Part shown: positions 12,536 to 23,785 of the stretch, one piece after another | How the letters are laid out: each line of letters begins with the position of its first letter | Position numbering within the stretch: the stretch's first letter is position 1 | Source of the DNA: Carettochelys insculpta | Lineage: Eukaryota; Chordata; Testudines; Carettochelyidae | Assembly (NCBI RefSeq): GCF_033958435.1 | Contig: NC_134138.1 | Span: forward strand, 22,017,098 to 22,081,097 | Direction of reading: 5' to 3' | DNA: 64,000 bases | Notes under the pieces: model-generated | What the model was told of the DNA's origin: nothing | The model's input: only the letters and a program-made list of their open reading frames with translations | The model's database searches: none | Translations under genes and position numbers: made by a program

Positions 12536-12661
12536 ATGCAGTGCTTTTTCTGGAAAAAAAAGGAGGAGCTGGAACTCAGCCAGCTCCCTGACATGGAACT
12601 GCCAGGGACCCCGCCCCCAGCAGAGGTTCCTGGGGCTGGGGCTGCCAGCGGGGCTTTGTGC

Positions 12662-12663
<2 letters not shown>
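12536..12663. repeat. Possible GC-rich repeat next to the (TA)n tract (weak)
   Basis: The segment 'gtgctttttctggaaaaaaa' followed by ggaggagctggaactcag recalls the end of a turtle interspersed repeat. The other end is missing, so the call is tentative. Confidence 0.25.

Positions 12664-12720
<57 letters not shown>
12664..12720. repeat. (TA)n microsatellite
   Basis: An uninterrupted alternating TA tract of about 57 bases, followed by a degenerate cacatatatacac edge. The short YIYIYI-type reading frames crossing it are artefacts. Confidence 0.97.
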
Positions 12721-12722
<2 letters not shown>

Positions 12723-14716
12723 ACACATATATACACTTTCCAAAATACATCTCAGTATAATAGATATAATGGGTGAGGTTTGAGCACCCATTCCACTCAC
12801 AGCCAATGAAATTTGTGTTCCTAGATCATGGAGGTGTTTATGAAACCTTCATTTTTGGAATGATCCCATGAAAAGGTGGAAAGTCACCTCTGACAGCTGC
12901 CAGTTGCAAGAGAAACATAGCTCATCTGATTGCATTGGGGTTCTGAATCAGTATTCTATGGCACCCATTCCTAGGTGGGGCCATGAACAGCTGAGAGCAG
13001 TCAGAAATGTCTTGCAAGGGAGAATCTTAAACCTAAGCAGGGCTCACTCAGATACCACAAAGGTGAGTGTGGGATAAATGCTTAGCTAGACTACTAAATC
13101 AGAGATGAGGTGAGAGGATGCTTTGTCAGAGTCCTGTGTGGACACACTTTTAGGGTACAACTTCACTGGAGCTGGATGGCATTGTTTCAAGTGTGATTAG
13201 ACAAACATGCTAGTTCTGATAAAGCTTGCACTGCCATGTCTTCTTCAGCTGGACATAACACCTCCCAGCCCCCACATAAACATATCCATAGTTTAGCACA
13301 GTGGTGTGGATGTGAATCTGTAAGCAGGGCCAGTTTTCTTTCACTACAAAGGAAGCTGAAACAAACCTACATGTTGCATTTGTAGTAATTAAGTAATGTC
13401 TCTTTAATGTGATGCCGGAAGCTGCTGTTTGATTGATCAGGCACTTCCCATGGCAACGAAGATAAGAAAAAAGCCATTGCACTTGCCTCCTCTTTGGGAA
13501 ATTGATCAGACAGACAATGATACTCCGCTCTTGTAGATGACAACAGGTGTCTGTTTGTGTCCACAGGGTTAGGGTCACATTCAGACCTGGTGAAAGCAGG
13601 CATCTATTTGCTGACCACAAAGGAGTCTCACCACTTACACCAGGTCACAGCTTGGCCCTGTATGACTTACATTAGAATTGTACAATTATCAAGTGTAATT
13701 GCTTACTGATGAAATCACCAGTGCTCATACACATGCACAGTAAAGTGGAGAAAGAGAGACAGGCAGATGTTTGATGTAATAAGTATTAAGCTGTGTCTCA
13801 TTCATTCTCTGTTCAATGAAAGGTTACTTATTACATATTCTGCGGGAAAGCCAGTTGCCCTTTCCATTTTCAAACAGACTGAAATGTAATCTGCACACCA
13901 GATAGCCATCAGCAGGAAGGTCTCCAGACAAATTAGCCAGGTTAAAAAAGAAGAACATTCACCTTCAAATCAAATTCACTGCACTTCTCTGTCCCTATCA
14001 GTGAGCCTGTTGTCTGAGACGGAGCAATGCAGAGTAGCAGAATCTAGATTTCTGTAACAGTCAGAAGTTCCATTGCTTTTAGTTTTCTTTACAGAGCTCA
14101 ATATTTACACCATGCAAAATTCACAAAGGCATGGAAGACCAGTACAAAGCCTGCTGTGTCACTGAGGTGGCTACCATATATTTGCACCTTGCGTAGCAAA
14201 ATGGGATCCTGGTCCTTAATGAGGTTATACAAATAACGAAGAAGGAGAACTCTGACATCCCTATGCACTGCCATGAATTTCAGCAGCTGTTCTTTCCTGC
14301 ACAATCCACCATTAAAAGCCTTCTGAGTTCCCTAATTCTGTTACAATGTGACCCAGTTAATACCCCATTCAGCAGCCCACCATTGCTGGCTTTAACTTCA
14401 ACCCGGAGTATTGCAGGCATTAACCCACAACAGTACTTTTACTCTTGAAGGCTAGAAAGAGGATTGAAATGCATTAAAAAGAAGCAGACAGTCAAAGACT
14501 TTCTCTGCAATTTGTGGAGTAGGAAGCAATATTTATCACTATTAATTTTTCATTACTTATGCACATAAAAATTATAGGAGGAGATCAAAGTTCTGTCTCC
14601 AAAGAACATGTTCCCTGGATGAATGACAGTAGATTTACAAATACTCAAATGAATTAATTTGCTGAAATAATTCCCCCCTGCAGATATTCCCTAATAGGAA
14701 CATAATAAATGCCAAT
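12721..14716. other. Unassigned, no gene seen
   Basis: About 2 kb with no repeat family recognised. A 136-codon antisense frame (13,210-13,620) has no domain, no conserved motif and no visible exon context. Confidence 0.45.
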
Positions 14717-15296
14717 GGCTACATGTACACTAGAAGCATCCGTGTACAGAAGTTACTGTCAGAAGAGATGTTCCAACAAAACTTCTGTCAACAGATCCAG
14801 TCGACACATAAAAAAGGATCAAGACAAAAGAGCCCCGCAGAATGTCTACAGTGCTTTTTTGTTGACAGTTTCTGTTGGCAAAACTCATTTTGTGTGTAGA
14901 CACTCCATGAGTTTTGTCTACAAACCCCCAGTTTTGTCAACAAAACTCTCTACAAGGTTAAAGTGCTCTGTTGAGAGTTTGTCAACAAAAGTCAGCTGTT
15001 CAGCCAACAGCATTATCTCCCCAATCAGTATAATACCTTTGTCAACAGAATGTTCATGTGGACGCTTCTGTCGACAGAGAGGGCTTCTGGTTCCCCAGGC
15101 AGCCTTCTTTGCAGAGCTTCCGGTCAGCCATTCTGTCAAGGGAGGTTAGGGCAGTCTGGCTTCTCTCTGTTGACAGAGCAGCTTGCTCTTCCGATCTGCT
15201 TTTGTGTGTAGATGCTATCTGTCTACAGGGATACTGCCGAGGTTTCTCTATCGATAGAGACCTCTGTTGACAGAGGCTGCCTGTGTAGACATGGCC
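14717..15296. mobile_element. TGTCGACAG-type MITE (about 580 bp)
   Basis: The ends are ggctacatgtacacta and tgtgtagacatggcc, which are inverted terminal repeats of the GTCTACAC type. The interior is studded with tgtcgacag, ctgttgacag and caacaaaac motifs in inverted orientation. Similar copies occur at 18,179-19,139, 30,095-30,289 and 62,395-62,766. The flanking triplets (aat/tga) do not match, so no target duplication is visible. Confidence 0.8.
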
Positions 15297-15379
15297 TGAG
15301 GTTACACCCAAACTGTGAGAAAAGAGTTGCATGTGGTAGATCACCTGACTTGCATTCATGGGGCTTGGACTGTAGGTCT

Positions 15380-15565
15380 ATACAGTTGTAGTGTGGACCT
15401 TTGGCCTTTGGTTGGAGCCTGAAATCTGAAACCCTCCCCTCGCTCAAGGTCTTAGATCCTGGGCTTCAGTCCAAGGCTGAGGGTGTACCTTGCAATTTTA
15501 TATCTCTGCTCCCTGGCTGGGCTGGCCTGGGCTCTGAAGCTTTGAAGCCACAGACATATCTACAA
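15380..15565. mobile_element. Partial palindromic MITE (same family as 49,374)
   Basis: The fragments 'tgtagtgtggacctttggcc', 'ggagcctgaaatctgaaacc', 'ctgggcttcagtccaaggct' and 'cttgcaattttatatctctgc' are the diverged core of a palindromic element whose interior inverts 'gagcccgggct' motifs. The boundaries are approximate. Confidence 0.55.
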
Positions 15566-15782
15566 TTAGATATGTCTCCAAATATGTTTCCAAATATCTG
15601 TCTTAAGTCTGTCTTGCTGAGGATTAAGCCAAATACTTCCTGTCCTAACTTGAGGGGACATAGAGAGCCTCTTCTTTCTAATACTCAAAATTCAAAGCTG
15701 TAGTTTGAATGCCTCATGTCTCTGGCTTGTTTGCATTTTGGTTCCAGAAAATTTGTTATTCAGAACAGTACAGAAAAAGTCA

Positions 15783-15783
<1 letters not shown>

Positions 15784-15815
<32 letters not shown>
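15784..15815. repeat. (AAT)n microsatellite
   Basis: About ten uninterrupted aat/ata repeats. Confidence 0.97.
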
Positions 15816-16221
15816 CTATCATCAGACTGGGAATTTATAGCTGGTTTTCCTAAGTGACAGCACCATTATAAATTATATGCTTTCTGGATTTGTTATTACT
15901 AGAGTTAAAACCCCCTACAAATTACTTAATTAGATCTCAAAAACTCTTACTGGCCTTTTTACATTGACAGCCGTCAACGTTTTTCTGCTCCAAGCCTGCT
16001 GGGCATTTCAAGTTAATGGATGAAGCTGACCAGCTATAAAGCAATGATTAATGGAAAAAAATTCAGGTCTCCCTGTTGAAGTTTGCTCTGGAGCTAGCCT
16101 CACATAGCAGCATCTACAGTATTTCTCAGAGTCCGCTTTGAAATACCCTGAAGATGAAAAATGGCACCTTGATAGTTTGTTCTCTTAACATTGATTCTTA
16201 ACATTGATTACATAGTAAATA

Positions 16222-16262
16222 AATTTGTTAGTCTTTAAGGTGCTACAGGACATTGATTCTGT
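16222..16262 (-). mobile_element. Short fragment of fold-back retroelement arm
   Basis: The phrase 'ttgttagtctttaaggtgct' followed by acaggac matches the antisense arm of the family. Only about 40 bases remain. Confidence 0.7.
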
Positions 16263-16599
16263 TTGAGAAAATTGTACACTAAATATGTGGCTAATTATTT
16301 AGGTAGTCTTGTTATGAAGACTTAACTTGTTTTAGATTTTCTGAATTAACGTCTGGACTATCACCCTTAACAAATGACTGTTTAATTTCTATTTAAATTT
16401 TAGTTTATTTACTAGAACAGGTGACATTTTTAAAGCCAGGCACATGCTAAAACTAAAGCTATATACCCTTCTACTCACAAAGAATAAAATACTAAAATCA
16501 CAAAGAAAGTCATCAGGCAGCCCCCTAAAAGTTTATTGTAGACAATTGGGAAAAGTACAGAAGCATGGATTTTTAATTAAAAGGAATATTAACTTGTTA

Positions 16600-17725
16600 A
16601 TGAATATGAAGTCAAAGAAGTACAGTTTTTGTTTATTTTCACCAAAAAGTGAGGTAGAGATTGGATATCTAACATAATAAATATAAGTGAAAATGAAGCA
16701 AGATCAGAGGCTAAAATAAGAAGAAAACAAGTTAAAAATGATTTAAACAAGTTACGTGAGAATGGGTGGAAGTGGTATGCGTGGTATATTTAGACTTTAG
16801 TAATGCTTTTGACATTGCCTTGCTGACCTTCTCACAGCCAACCTATGGAAAAATAGGCAAGATGGAAAACCATTCCCAGAGAGTAGTTATCAATGGTTCA
16901 CAGTCAAGATGGAAGAGAATGTCAAGTGGAGTTCTAAAAGGATTAGATCTGCATCTGGTAAGGTTCAATATCTTCATCAATTATTTAGATAATAGCATAA
17001 AAAATACCTGGAAAGGATTGCAAATGCCTTGGACGGGAGGATTAAAATTCAAAATGTTCTGGATGTATCTGAACAAATGGTCTGAAGGAAGTAGGATGAA
17101 ATTCAATATGACAAAAAGATGAATCAATAGCGTAACTGTGTTGCAAAAAAACCCAAACATTATTCTGGGATGTTTTTGCAAGAGTATTGTAAATAAGACA
17201 TATGAAGTAATTCTTCTGCTGTAGATTAGGCCTCAATTGAAGCACTGAGTCTAGTTCTGGCTCCCATATTTCAGGAAGAATATGGATTGATTGGAGGAAG
17301 ATCAGAGAAAAGCAATAAAATATTAAAGGTTATGACCTATGAGGGAAGATTGAAAAAACCTGGGTTTGTTTAGTCTGGAGAAGTCAAGACTGGGGGGACA
17401 CAATAACAGGTTTCAAGTATGAAAAGTTGTTATAAGGAGGAGGGAGAAGAAGTGTTCTTGTAAACCTCTGAGGCTGGGACAAGAAGCAATAGACATAAAT
17501 TGAAACAATGGCAGGTTAGGTTGCACATTAGGAAAAACTTTCTAATTATCAGGGTAGTTAAGCACTGGAAGAAATTGCCTAGGGAGGTTGTTGAATCTCC
17601 TTTTATGAACAGGTAAGTCAAAAACCTATCAGGGATGGTCTAGCTAATATTTAGTCAAGACCTGAGGATAGGGAACTGGATTAGAAGACCTCTCAGAGTC
17701 CCTTCAAGCCCTGCAATTCTATGTA
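16600..17725 (+). mobile_element. CR1 LINE copy, internally deleted, ORF2 remnant
   Basis: This copy begins in the ORF2 linker ('gaggtagagattggatatct', 'gcaagatcagaggctaaaat'). It then skips the reverse transcriptase fingers and resumes at the palm with VVCVVYLDFSNAFD, which keeps the motif A aspartate (YLDFSKAFD in relatives). It continues with QRVVINGSQSRWKRMSSGV, 'FNIFINYLDNSI', and the ORF2 C-terminus and 3' UTR ('acaagaagcaatagacataa', 'cagggtagttaagcactgg'). The YADD box is missing from the expected place, and there are frameshifts. It cannot encode an active enzyme. Confidence 0.9.
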
Positions 17726-18178
17726 ATTTATTTTTGGTTTAATACATTACTTCTAGGGAATTTCAAGAAACCCCATTTCATGAATGGGACTAAATGTATG
17801 TAGATTCATATACAAAATGTTTTATTGACTTAGACTAAGTCTGAGTTAGAGGGTTGTGAACTTCATCCTTATGGTCTTGAGAAGCTCTTATCACAGGGTC
17901 CAAAGTTCTCACTGGAAATAACCACTTCCTGGCTGGAGAACCTGGGAAGAACACTACAGTCCCCTGAAGACCTTAGAGCATGGAGGGAAACAGCTACTAA
18001 TTCAGTTGTAATCAATCTGCATTGTGAGATAGTCCCAAGATCAACCCACACTTGTTAAAAGGATTTGAATCAAAGAAAATGGGGAAGCTTGACACTGTCT
18101 CAGTTTTGACTGTGAAGTATATATATCTGTTATAAAGTGAATTCTTTGTGGGTGTAGTTCAGGTCCATTGCTATCAAA
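17726..18178. other. Unassigned, no gene seen
   Basis: No exon or repeat recognised in this 450-base gap. Confidence 0.45.
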
Positions 18179-18527
18179 GGCTATGTCTACCTGAGAGGCT
18201 TTTCCTGGCATAACTGGACTTTGGTCGGGAAAAACTGCAGAGCATCTATACACAAAATGTGCTTTGTTGGCGGCGTGTTGACAAAACCTGGCATATCCAC
18301 CAGCAGCATTTTACCTCTCCCCATTAAGGTATAACGCCTCTCTCAACAGTGTTCTGTCTACAAAAGAGCCATGTAAATACTCAAGGACCCTATTGTCGAC
18401 TGACAGGGCTTCCAGTTCACAGGGCAGCCCTGTTTGCAGAGCTCCTGGTCCGCCTTTCTGTCGAGTGAGGGCCGGGCAGTCTGGCTGCTCTCTGTTGACG
18501 GAGCAGATTGCTCATTTGATATGATTT
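18179..18527. mobile_element. TGTCGACAG-type MITE, first part (split by CR1)
   Basis: Starts ggctatgtctac and carries internal ttgtcgactgacaggg and ctgttgacggagcag motifs collinear with the copy at 14,717-15,296. It is interrupted at about 18,528 and resumes at about 19,041. Confidence 0.78.
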
Positions 18528-19040
18528 TATCATAGAATCATAGAATACTAGGACTGGAAGGGACCTTGAGAGGCCATTGAGTCCAGCCCCCTGCCCCAAA
18601 GGCGGGACCAAGTACTGTCTAAACCATCCCTGATAGACATCTATCTAACCTGTTCTTAAATATCTCCAGTGATGGAGATTCCACAACCTTCCTTGGCAAT
18701 TTATTCTACTGTTTCACCACCCTGACAGTTAGGAACTTTTTCCTAATGTCCAACCTAAAGCTCCCTTGCTGCAGTTTAAGTCCATTGCCTCTTGTTCTAT
18801 CCTCAGAGGCCAAAAAGAGCAAGTTTTTCTCCCTTCTCCTTATGACACCCTTTTAGATGCCTGAAAACCGCTATCATGTCTCTCCTCAATCTTCTCTTTT
18901 CCAAACTAAACAAGCCCAATTCTTTCGGCTTTTCTTCATAGGTCACATTCTCTAGACCTTTAATCATTCTTGCCGCTCTTTTCTGGACCCTCTCCAATTT
19001 CTCCACATCTTTCTTGAACTGCGGTGCCCAGGACTTGACA
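18528..19040 (-). mobile_element. CR1 LINE 3' end, antisense, inserted in a MITE
   Basis: Starts at its 3' tail (catagaatcatagaat) and proceeds through 'ggactggaagggaccttgag' to the ORF2 C-terminus. On the minus strand it reads QFKKDVEKLERVQKRAARMI, then YEEKPKELGLFSLEKRRLRR, the usual CR1 carboxyl region. It is 5'-truncated. A 127-codon antisense frame (18,803-19,186) fuses this CR1 tail to MITE sequence, which is a chance chimera. Confidence 0.92.
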
Positions 19041-19139
19041 CAATAAATGTATAGACGTAATTTGTCGACAGAATTTTTGCTGGTAAATCCCTTCTGACAG
19101 TCACTTCTGTTGACAGAGGCTTCTCGGGTAGCTGTAGCT
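19041..19139. mobile_element. TGTCGACAG-type MITE, second part
   Basis: Resumes with aatttgtcgacagaattt and ends gggtagctgtagct, the inverse of the element's start. The flanking triplets are aaa on the left and gaa on the right, a possible one-mismatch 3-bp duplication. Confidence 0.75.
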
Positions 19140-19386
19140 GAACGGTAAACTTTTACAAAGTCTTTTTTAAAAATTACATTCTGCAAAACTGTTGATAGTA
19201 TAAGACAGAGAAGAAAGTTTTCTTTTCTCAGTCATGCCTCGCTGTTGAGTCAAATAACCAATTTCTGAGAAAACACTGAAACCTAACCCTGGATCCAAAC
19301 ACCCGAACTTTGAAAAAAAAATGGATCAGTATTTTGCAGCTCATGCCCAAATTATTTGTGTGATTTATTCTTGGTGTTTAAAAATG

Positions 19387-19458
19387 TGGATTGAAAGCCC
19401 ACGGAAGTCAGAGGCAGTCTTCCCATTGACTTCAGAGGGCTTTGGATTAGGCTATAGA
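19387..19458. repeat. Old fold-back repeat with GACTTCA core
   Basis: The arms ttgaaagcccacggaagtca and 'attgacttcagagggcttt' are inverted and match at most positions around a short spacer. Related phrases occur near 24,690, 33,520 and 42,687. I know this as an old palindromic repeat of sauropsids, without a firm family name. Confidence 0.6.
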
Positions 19459-19558
19459 TTTCAAGTGGCTAATCAAAGACAACAGATACCATGTCCTTTA
19501 TAATAACAGGTGGAGCATGGTGTAGTTTGCTGTATTTCTAGCCTGTAAGAGTGTCCCT

Positions 19559-19811
19559 GGGCAAGTCTACTCAATGGGTACAGATCGATCTGAGTTACGT
19601 AGCTTCATGTTGATGTACTTAGATCTGCTTACTGTTGTGTCTCCTCTGCAGTGCATTGACAGGAGCAGCTCTCCCATCAACTCTTCTTTTGCGTCTCACT
19701 GGGGTGGGGTACCGGAAGTGACAGGGAGCCTATCATAGGCTCAATAATTGACACGGGACTGGATCAATTCCTGCCTCGTTGATCGAGGTGGTAGTGGAGA
19801 CCTACATGGCC
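19559..19811. mobile_element. Palindromic MITE with GATCGATCTGAGTTACG core
   Basis: Starts gggcaagtctactc and ends ctacatggcc. The interior has acagatcgatctgagttacg, gatgtacttagatctgctta and gatcgaggtggtagtgg. This order matches a familiar turtle element in which the terminal third inverts the start. It is diverged. Confidence 0.72.
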
Positions 19812-20924
19812 TGCAGGACCGTACCATATGAGTGCTGATCAGATGTTTCAAAGTAGACACAGCAAATAGAGCTGGGTGAAAGTTCCATGTTTTTCATTCT
19901 TTTTTACCTTATTCCACGACATAGGCAAATTACCACAATTGCATTGGCAAAATATTAATCCAATTTTTCAATCGGCTGTTATTTTTCTCTCTTTTTTCCT
20001 TCCAAACTTATGAGAGAAATAGTTCCTAGCTTTTCGATTAATTTGCACATGACGAAAGCACCTGTTAAGGGAAAGCCAAGTTGAAGCAATGAGCTCTTAA
20101 AGTGACTGGTTTTGTGGTCATTCACCTCTTGCACGATTCTCTGAGAAGCACTCTAAATGCAGCTCCTTTAAAAACTCTGTCAAAAGCACCCAGGAGCCTC
20201 TCTCACTGGTTGACAATCTCACTCCAGATGAACTCAGCTAAGATGGAAGGTCACAGATGGGTAGTAGTGAGAGGTTATCTCCAGGGCTGCTATGTTCAAT
20301 CCAGGGAAGCTCTTCTATAGCAGCACAAAGGCCTTGGACAGGATTCTCTTCAGTAGCACTGGAGCTGCTATATTCTGTTTAGAGGACATGTAAAAGTTCA
20401 CACTATTTCTCCAACAAACCTCAACAGAAAAACAAATAGAGAATTTTAGTCTACAAATAAGGTTCAGGTGAATATCTAGATGGCACCAGAAATGACAAGT
20501 CGTGTAATTGTTACAGGCCTCCAGTAAAATTGGTGTGTAAGTCATTCTAAAGGCCATATGTCTACAATTACTATTTTTTTCTTTGTACCAAGATACATTC
20601 TTTTAAGAAAAGTAACATGAGGCAAAGGGCACCTGTCTAAAATTACTAAGGCTCAGTCTGCAGATCAACTGTGCTGCCCTTTCCTCCCTTGAACTAAAAC
20701 TACATATTTTGCCTACTGAAAAGAAAACAGGAGATAAACTTTTATTGTCTTGATTCATGAACTTAAAAAAAGAACTAGTAATTCTGACTTTTAGCTATGC
20801 GTGGCTTCATATTTACTGTGTTAAAAGAGGAAGATGGTACAAATTCTTTTGTGATCCTTCATTTTTTCCAATGTATTTTTCCTCAGCAATAATTCTCTCA
20901 AAGGCTGTTTTACCTTATAGAGCA
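19812..20924. other. Unassigned, no gene seen
   Basis: No exon or repeat recognised in about 1.1 kb. Confidence 0.45.
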
Positions 20925-21720
20925 GAGGTGGGATGTTTTATCCTATGGAACAGGCTCGTGGGCTTCATCCAACCTCTGTTTAATTTCATCAGCCCATGGC
21001 ATTTCTCTGAGCTGTGGGCTGGAAGCCGTGAGTCTTGGTTCCCCGTGTTGTCCTAGGGTTGTGAGCGCTGGCTCATGGCTGTCAGGGATGCTCTGCATCT
21101 GTCCTTGCTGCATTCTCTGGGAACCGTAGCTGTGGGGGTGGCATCTACAGTTGACAGCACATGTTGTCCACTTCGAGGAGCAGTATGGGGGCTGGACAGA
21201 CAGTGAACTTGCCTTACCAATGTTGTGTCACTGACTGAGATCCACCTGAGGTAAGTGCTCCATGACCAGCACCCTGTCCTACAACCCCATCTACTGCCCC
21301 AAGCATGCATCCCCCCCTGCACACTAACTCCTTCCTGGAGTCTACCCTCCTGCATCCCAATCTCTTCATCCACTGCCCCACTCCAGAGCCCAAACCCTCT
21401 CCCACAGACCACAATCTCCTGACCCAGCCCTGAACCCCGCTGCACCCAACTCCCTCCAAAAACCCATACCCCAACCCCCTTCCCCAGCCCTGAGTCTATT
21501 CCAGAACCCTGAGTCTCTTCCAGACCACAGCCCCGCACCCACTCTCAGCCCTTGCCCCTTCTGAAACCACTCCTGCACACCAAACCCCTTGCCTAAAGCC
21601 CAGAGCCACTTCCTACATCTCAAGCCTCGTATCCCCAGGTCCACCGCAGTGACCATACCTCCAGTCAGAGCTCTCACCACCACCCCAACCCTCTGCCCCA
21701 CCATGGAGTCTGCTCCTACA
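20925..21720. mobile_element. Probable non-autonomous element with C-rich internal repeats
   Basis: The segment opens with gagcaGAGGTGGGatgtttt-like sequence and 'gagctgtgggctgg'. It then becomes a C-rich degenerate array of phrases such as ccctgagtc, ccaacccc, ctgcaccc and ccagagccc from about 21,245 to 21,720. The resulting long antisense frames (up to 161 codons) are low-complexity Gly/Trp/Val-rich artefacts. I recognise the phrase style from turtle interspersed repeats, but the 3' end could not be placed. Confidence 0.5.
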
Positions 21721-22307
21721 TCCTGAACCCCTCAGTTTTGGCCCCACACAAGAGACTGGGGAAGCCCCTCTGCCTCCATGGCTGTGTTGCCCATGACTGA
21801 TTTTTTCTGGAGGTCAGATGCTCTTGATAGGAGAAAAGCTCCCTAAAGAGTAGCAGCACTAGGCAAATCCCTGTGCAGTACACTCTTTCATCTCCAGCAG
21901 CACTGGGACTGGGAGGCTGCAGATATTCAAATATTCTGGGTAAAAGAGAGGTATACCTAGCAATACATTTACTTCTGCTTAAAATGCTGGTTATTTGAGA
22001 GTTCCAGGTGATAGAATGCTGGGTATGAAACAGGTTACTCTCATCCCTCACTATACAAGCACAATTGGTTCCTAACTTTTTGCTTGTAGGCGAAAACTCA
22101 TAAGAGGGACACTAAATTCCCATCAAAATACAGGTGAAAGTCTCTGATTGGTTCCAAGTGCTTGGAGTGGCAGCAGGTGGCACTTCTTTTGAAAGGTAAC
22201 TGAAGCTTGGGTTGTGGAGGGTTAAAGGCTGGGGGCAGTTTGAGGATATGAGTGGGAGGGAGCATTAAAACATGGCGGCGAGTTGGGTCCGTGGGGGGGG
22301 GGGCGGG

Positions 22308-22630
22308 GTTCAGGGTGCTGCAGGTTGGGTATGTGGGGCTGGTAGGGGGCGGGTGGGGAGTTAAGGCTGAGATGGTTTTGGTCTGTGGGGCTGGTGAGGT
22401 TAGACTGCAGCAGTTTTGGTGCATGGGGCCCGCAGGGGGTTTAAGTTGCTGCAGTTCAGGTGCACGGGGGCCGATGGCCAGTTTAAGTTGCTGCAGCATG
22501 GCGGGGGGGGTTAAGTTGCTGCGGTTTGGGTGGACGGGGACCAGCGAGGGAGTTTAAGTTGCGGTGGTTTGGTGTCTGCAGGGCCGGTGATGTTCATGCT
22601 GCGGCAGGTTGGAGTCGTGGGGTGGGGGTA
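22308..22630. repeat. G-rich minisatellite, period about 41 bp
   Basis: Units beginning t(t)aagttgctgcag or close variants start near 22361, 22400, 22441, 22483, 22511, 22553 and 22593, so spacing is mostly 39-42 with one short 28-bp unit. Runs of G, including one of twelve near 22,296, flank it. Confidence 0.7.
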
Positions 22631-22650
22631 AGACTTGTATTAGTGGCGAG

Positions 22651-22668
22651 AGTTCACTCGAGTGAACT
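22651..22668. repeat. Perfect 18-bp palindrome
   Basis: agttcactcgagtgaact is its own reverse complement. It lies inside the TIR-bearing element, just past the minisatellite. Confidence 0.9.
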
Positions 22669-22743
22669 AGGGGAGGTATATGTGTCCTTCATTTAAGTGA
22701 GTACCCATAAGTAAAGTACTTGTTTTATGAAGGATGAGGGTAC

Positions 22744-23569
22744 TGTACGTTGGTAAAAGAACACGGATACAAATGACTGTATATATTTTTGTTTATTAAG
22801 TAATGCTTAGAGCTGGTCAGACAATGAAATTTCCATCTCACCTGAAATTCTAATATTTCAATATTCATTTTTGTCCTGATTCAGGAAGAAAAATTGAAAT
22901 AGCTGAAATTTTAATGGAATAAAATATTGTAAAATATTTTAATCTGGAAACGTTAAGGCACTTTGTTTTGAAACTCAAAAATAACATTACTATTTCAGTT
23001 TGAAAGGAATTTTTTCATCCTGAATTATTGATTAAACACAAAACATTGCTTTTTAAAAACCAGAAAATGTCAGGAAAATTTGAATTTTCCTGCTGAAGAT
23101 GTCAATTTTGTGGCAATATTTTCAGTCAAAATAGAAAACTAATGGGAAACTCTAATTTTGCTCCTAATAGTACCATAGAATTGTTAAAGCTTTCTTTCTC
23201 CCAAATTTATTTTATCACTTCACCTCTTCACACCTTGTTTCTGAAATGCAAACGTAATGCTGCCAGGCAGAACCGAACTTGGGGAGCTCAGTGCATGAAG
23301 CTCTAGTACTTGAACTAAAAGCTAGCTGTGGCTCAACTAAGACTGTGCTGGAAACTTGTTCATTCTGTCTGTAAGTGGTCTAAAAGCCACTACATGGGAA
23401 AGTGAACCATACCTGCTAGGTGTTTGGATTACATAAACAGAATGAAATTCACCCCTGCTCAGAGGATCTATGTGAGTCATGCATCACACAAGCCACGCTG
23501 AAGTTTCCTTGTCATGTAGGTGTTTCAGAACTCTCCAACTTTTCTTTTTCTGGGATGCACCCTCTGCAA
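22744..23569. other. Unassigned AT-rich DNA
   Basis: No exon or repeat recognised. Confidence 0.45.
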
Positions 23570-23785
23570 GGCCATTTCTACACATTCCACTTTCTCATGC
23601 TAATAAATGGCCCGAAATATGCTAATGATGTGCAGATGTAAATTCCTGGCACCTCATTAGCATAGGGTCACATGATTTGGAGTCCAAAAGAAGCTCTTCC
23701 TGACTCCAAAACAGTGTGTAGAGGCGCAGCCCCTGGGGGATCTTCCGGAAGGAAGTCCTCCTTCTGGAGGCCCCTTCTTCCTGCC
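23570..23785. mobile_element. Half copy of the palindromic MITE at 794-1224
   Basis: Starts ggccatttctacacattcc and carries 'cacctcattagcatagg', 'cacatgatttggagtcca', 'agaagctcttcctgactcc' and 'ccttctggaggccccttctt'. This is the left half of the family up to its symmetry axis. The right half is absent. Confidence 0.78.

Larger units (their letters stand above)
22033..22743. mobile_element. Non-autonomous DNA element with terminal inverted repeats
   Basis: The 5' end gttactctcatccctcacta is mirrored by the 3' end 'tatgaaggatgagggtac'. Between them lie 'gcgaaaactcataagaggga', a G-rich minisatellite and 'cttcatttaagtgagtaccc'. No target duplication could be read with certainty. There is no coding capacity with motifs. 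Confidence 0.6.

Noticed and set aside
12389..12806. Frames rich in YI repeats
   Set aside because: They are translations of the (TA)n microsatellite.
13210..13620. 136-codon antisense frame as a possible gene
   Set aside because: No recognisable motif, and it overlaps another frame in the same DNA. A single frame of this length is unremarkable in 64 kb.
16766..17122. 118-codon frame with VYLDFSNAFD as an independent gene
   Set aside because: The motif is CR1 reverse transcriptase motif A, and the flanks are CR1 ORF2 and 3' UTR.
21053..21704. 161- and 112-codon antisense frames rich in Gly/Trp/Val
   Set aside because: They translate a degenerate C-rich array and have no domain.
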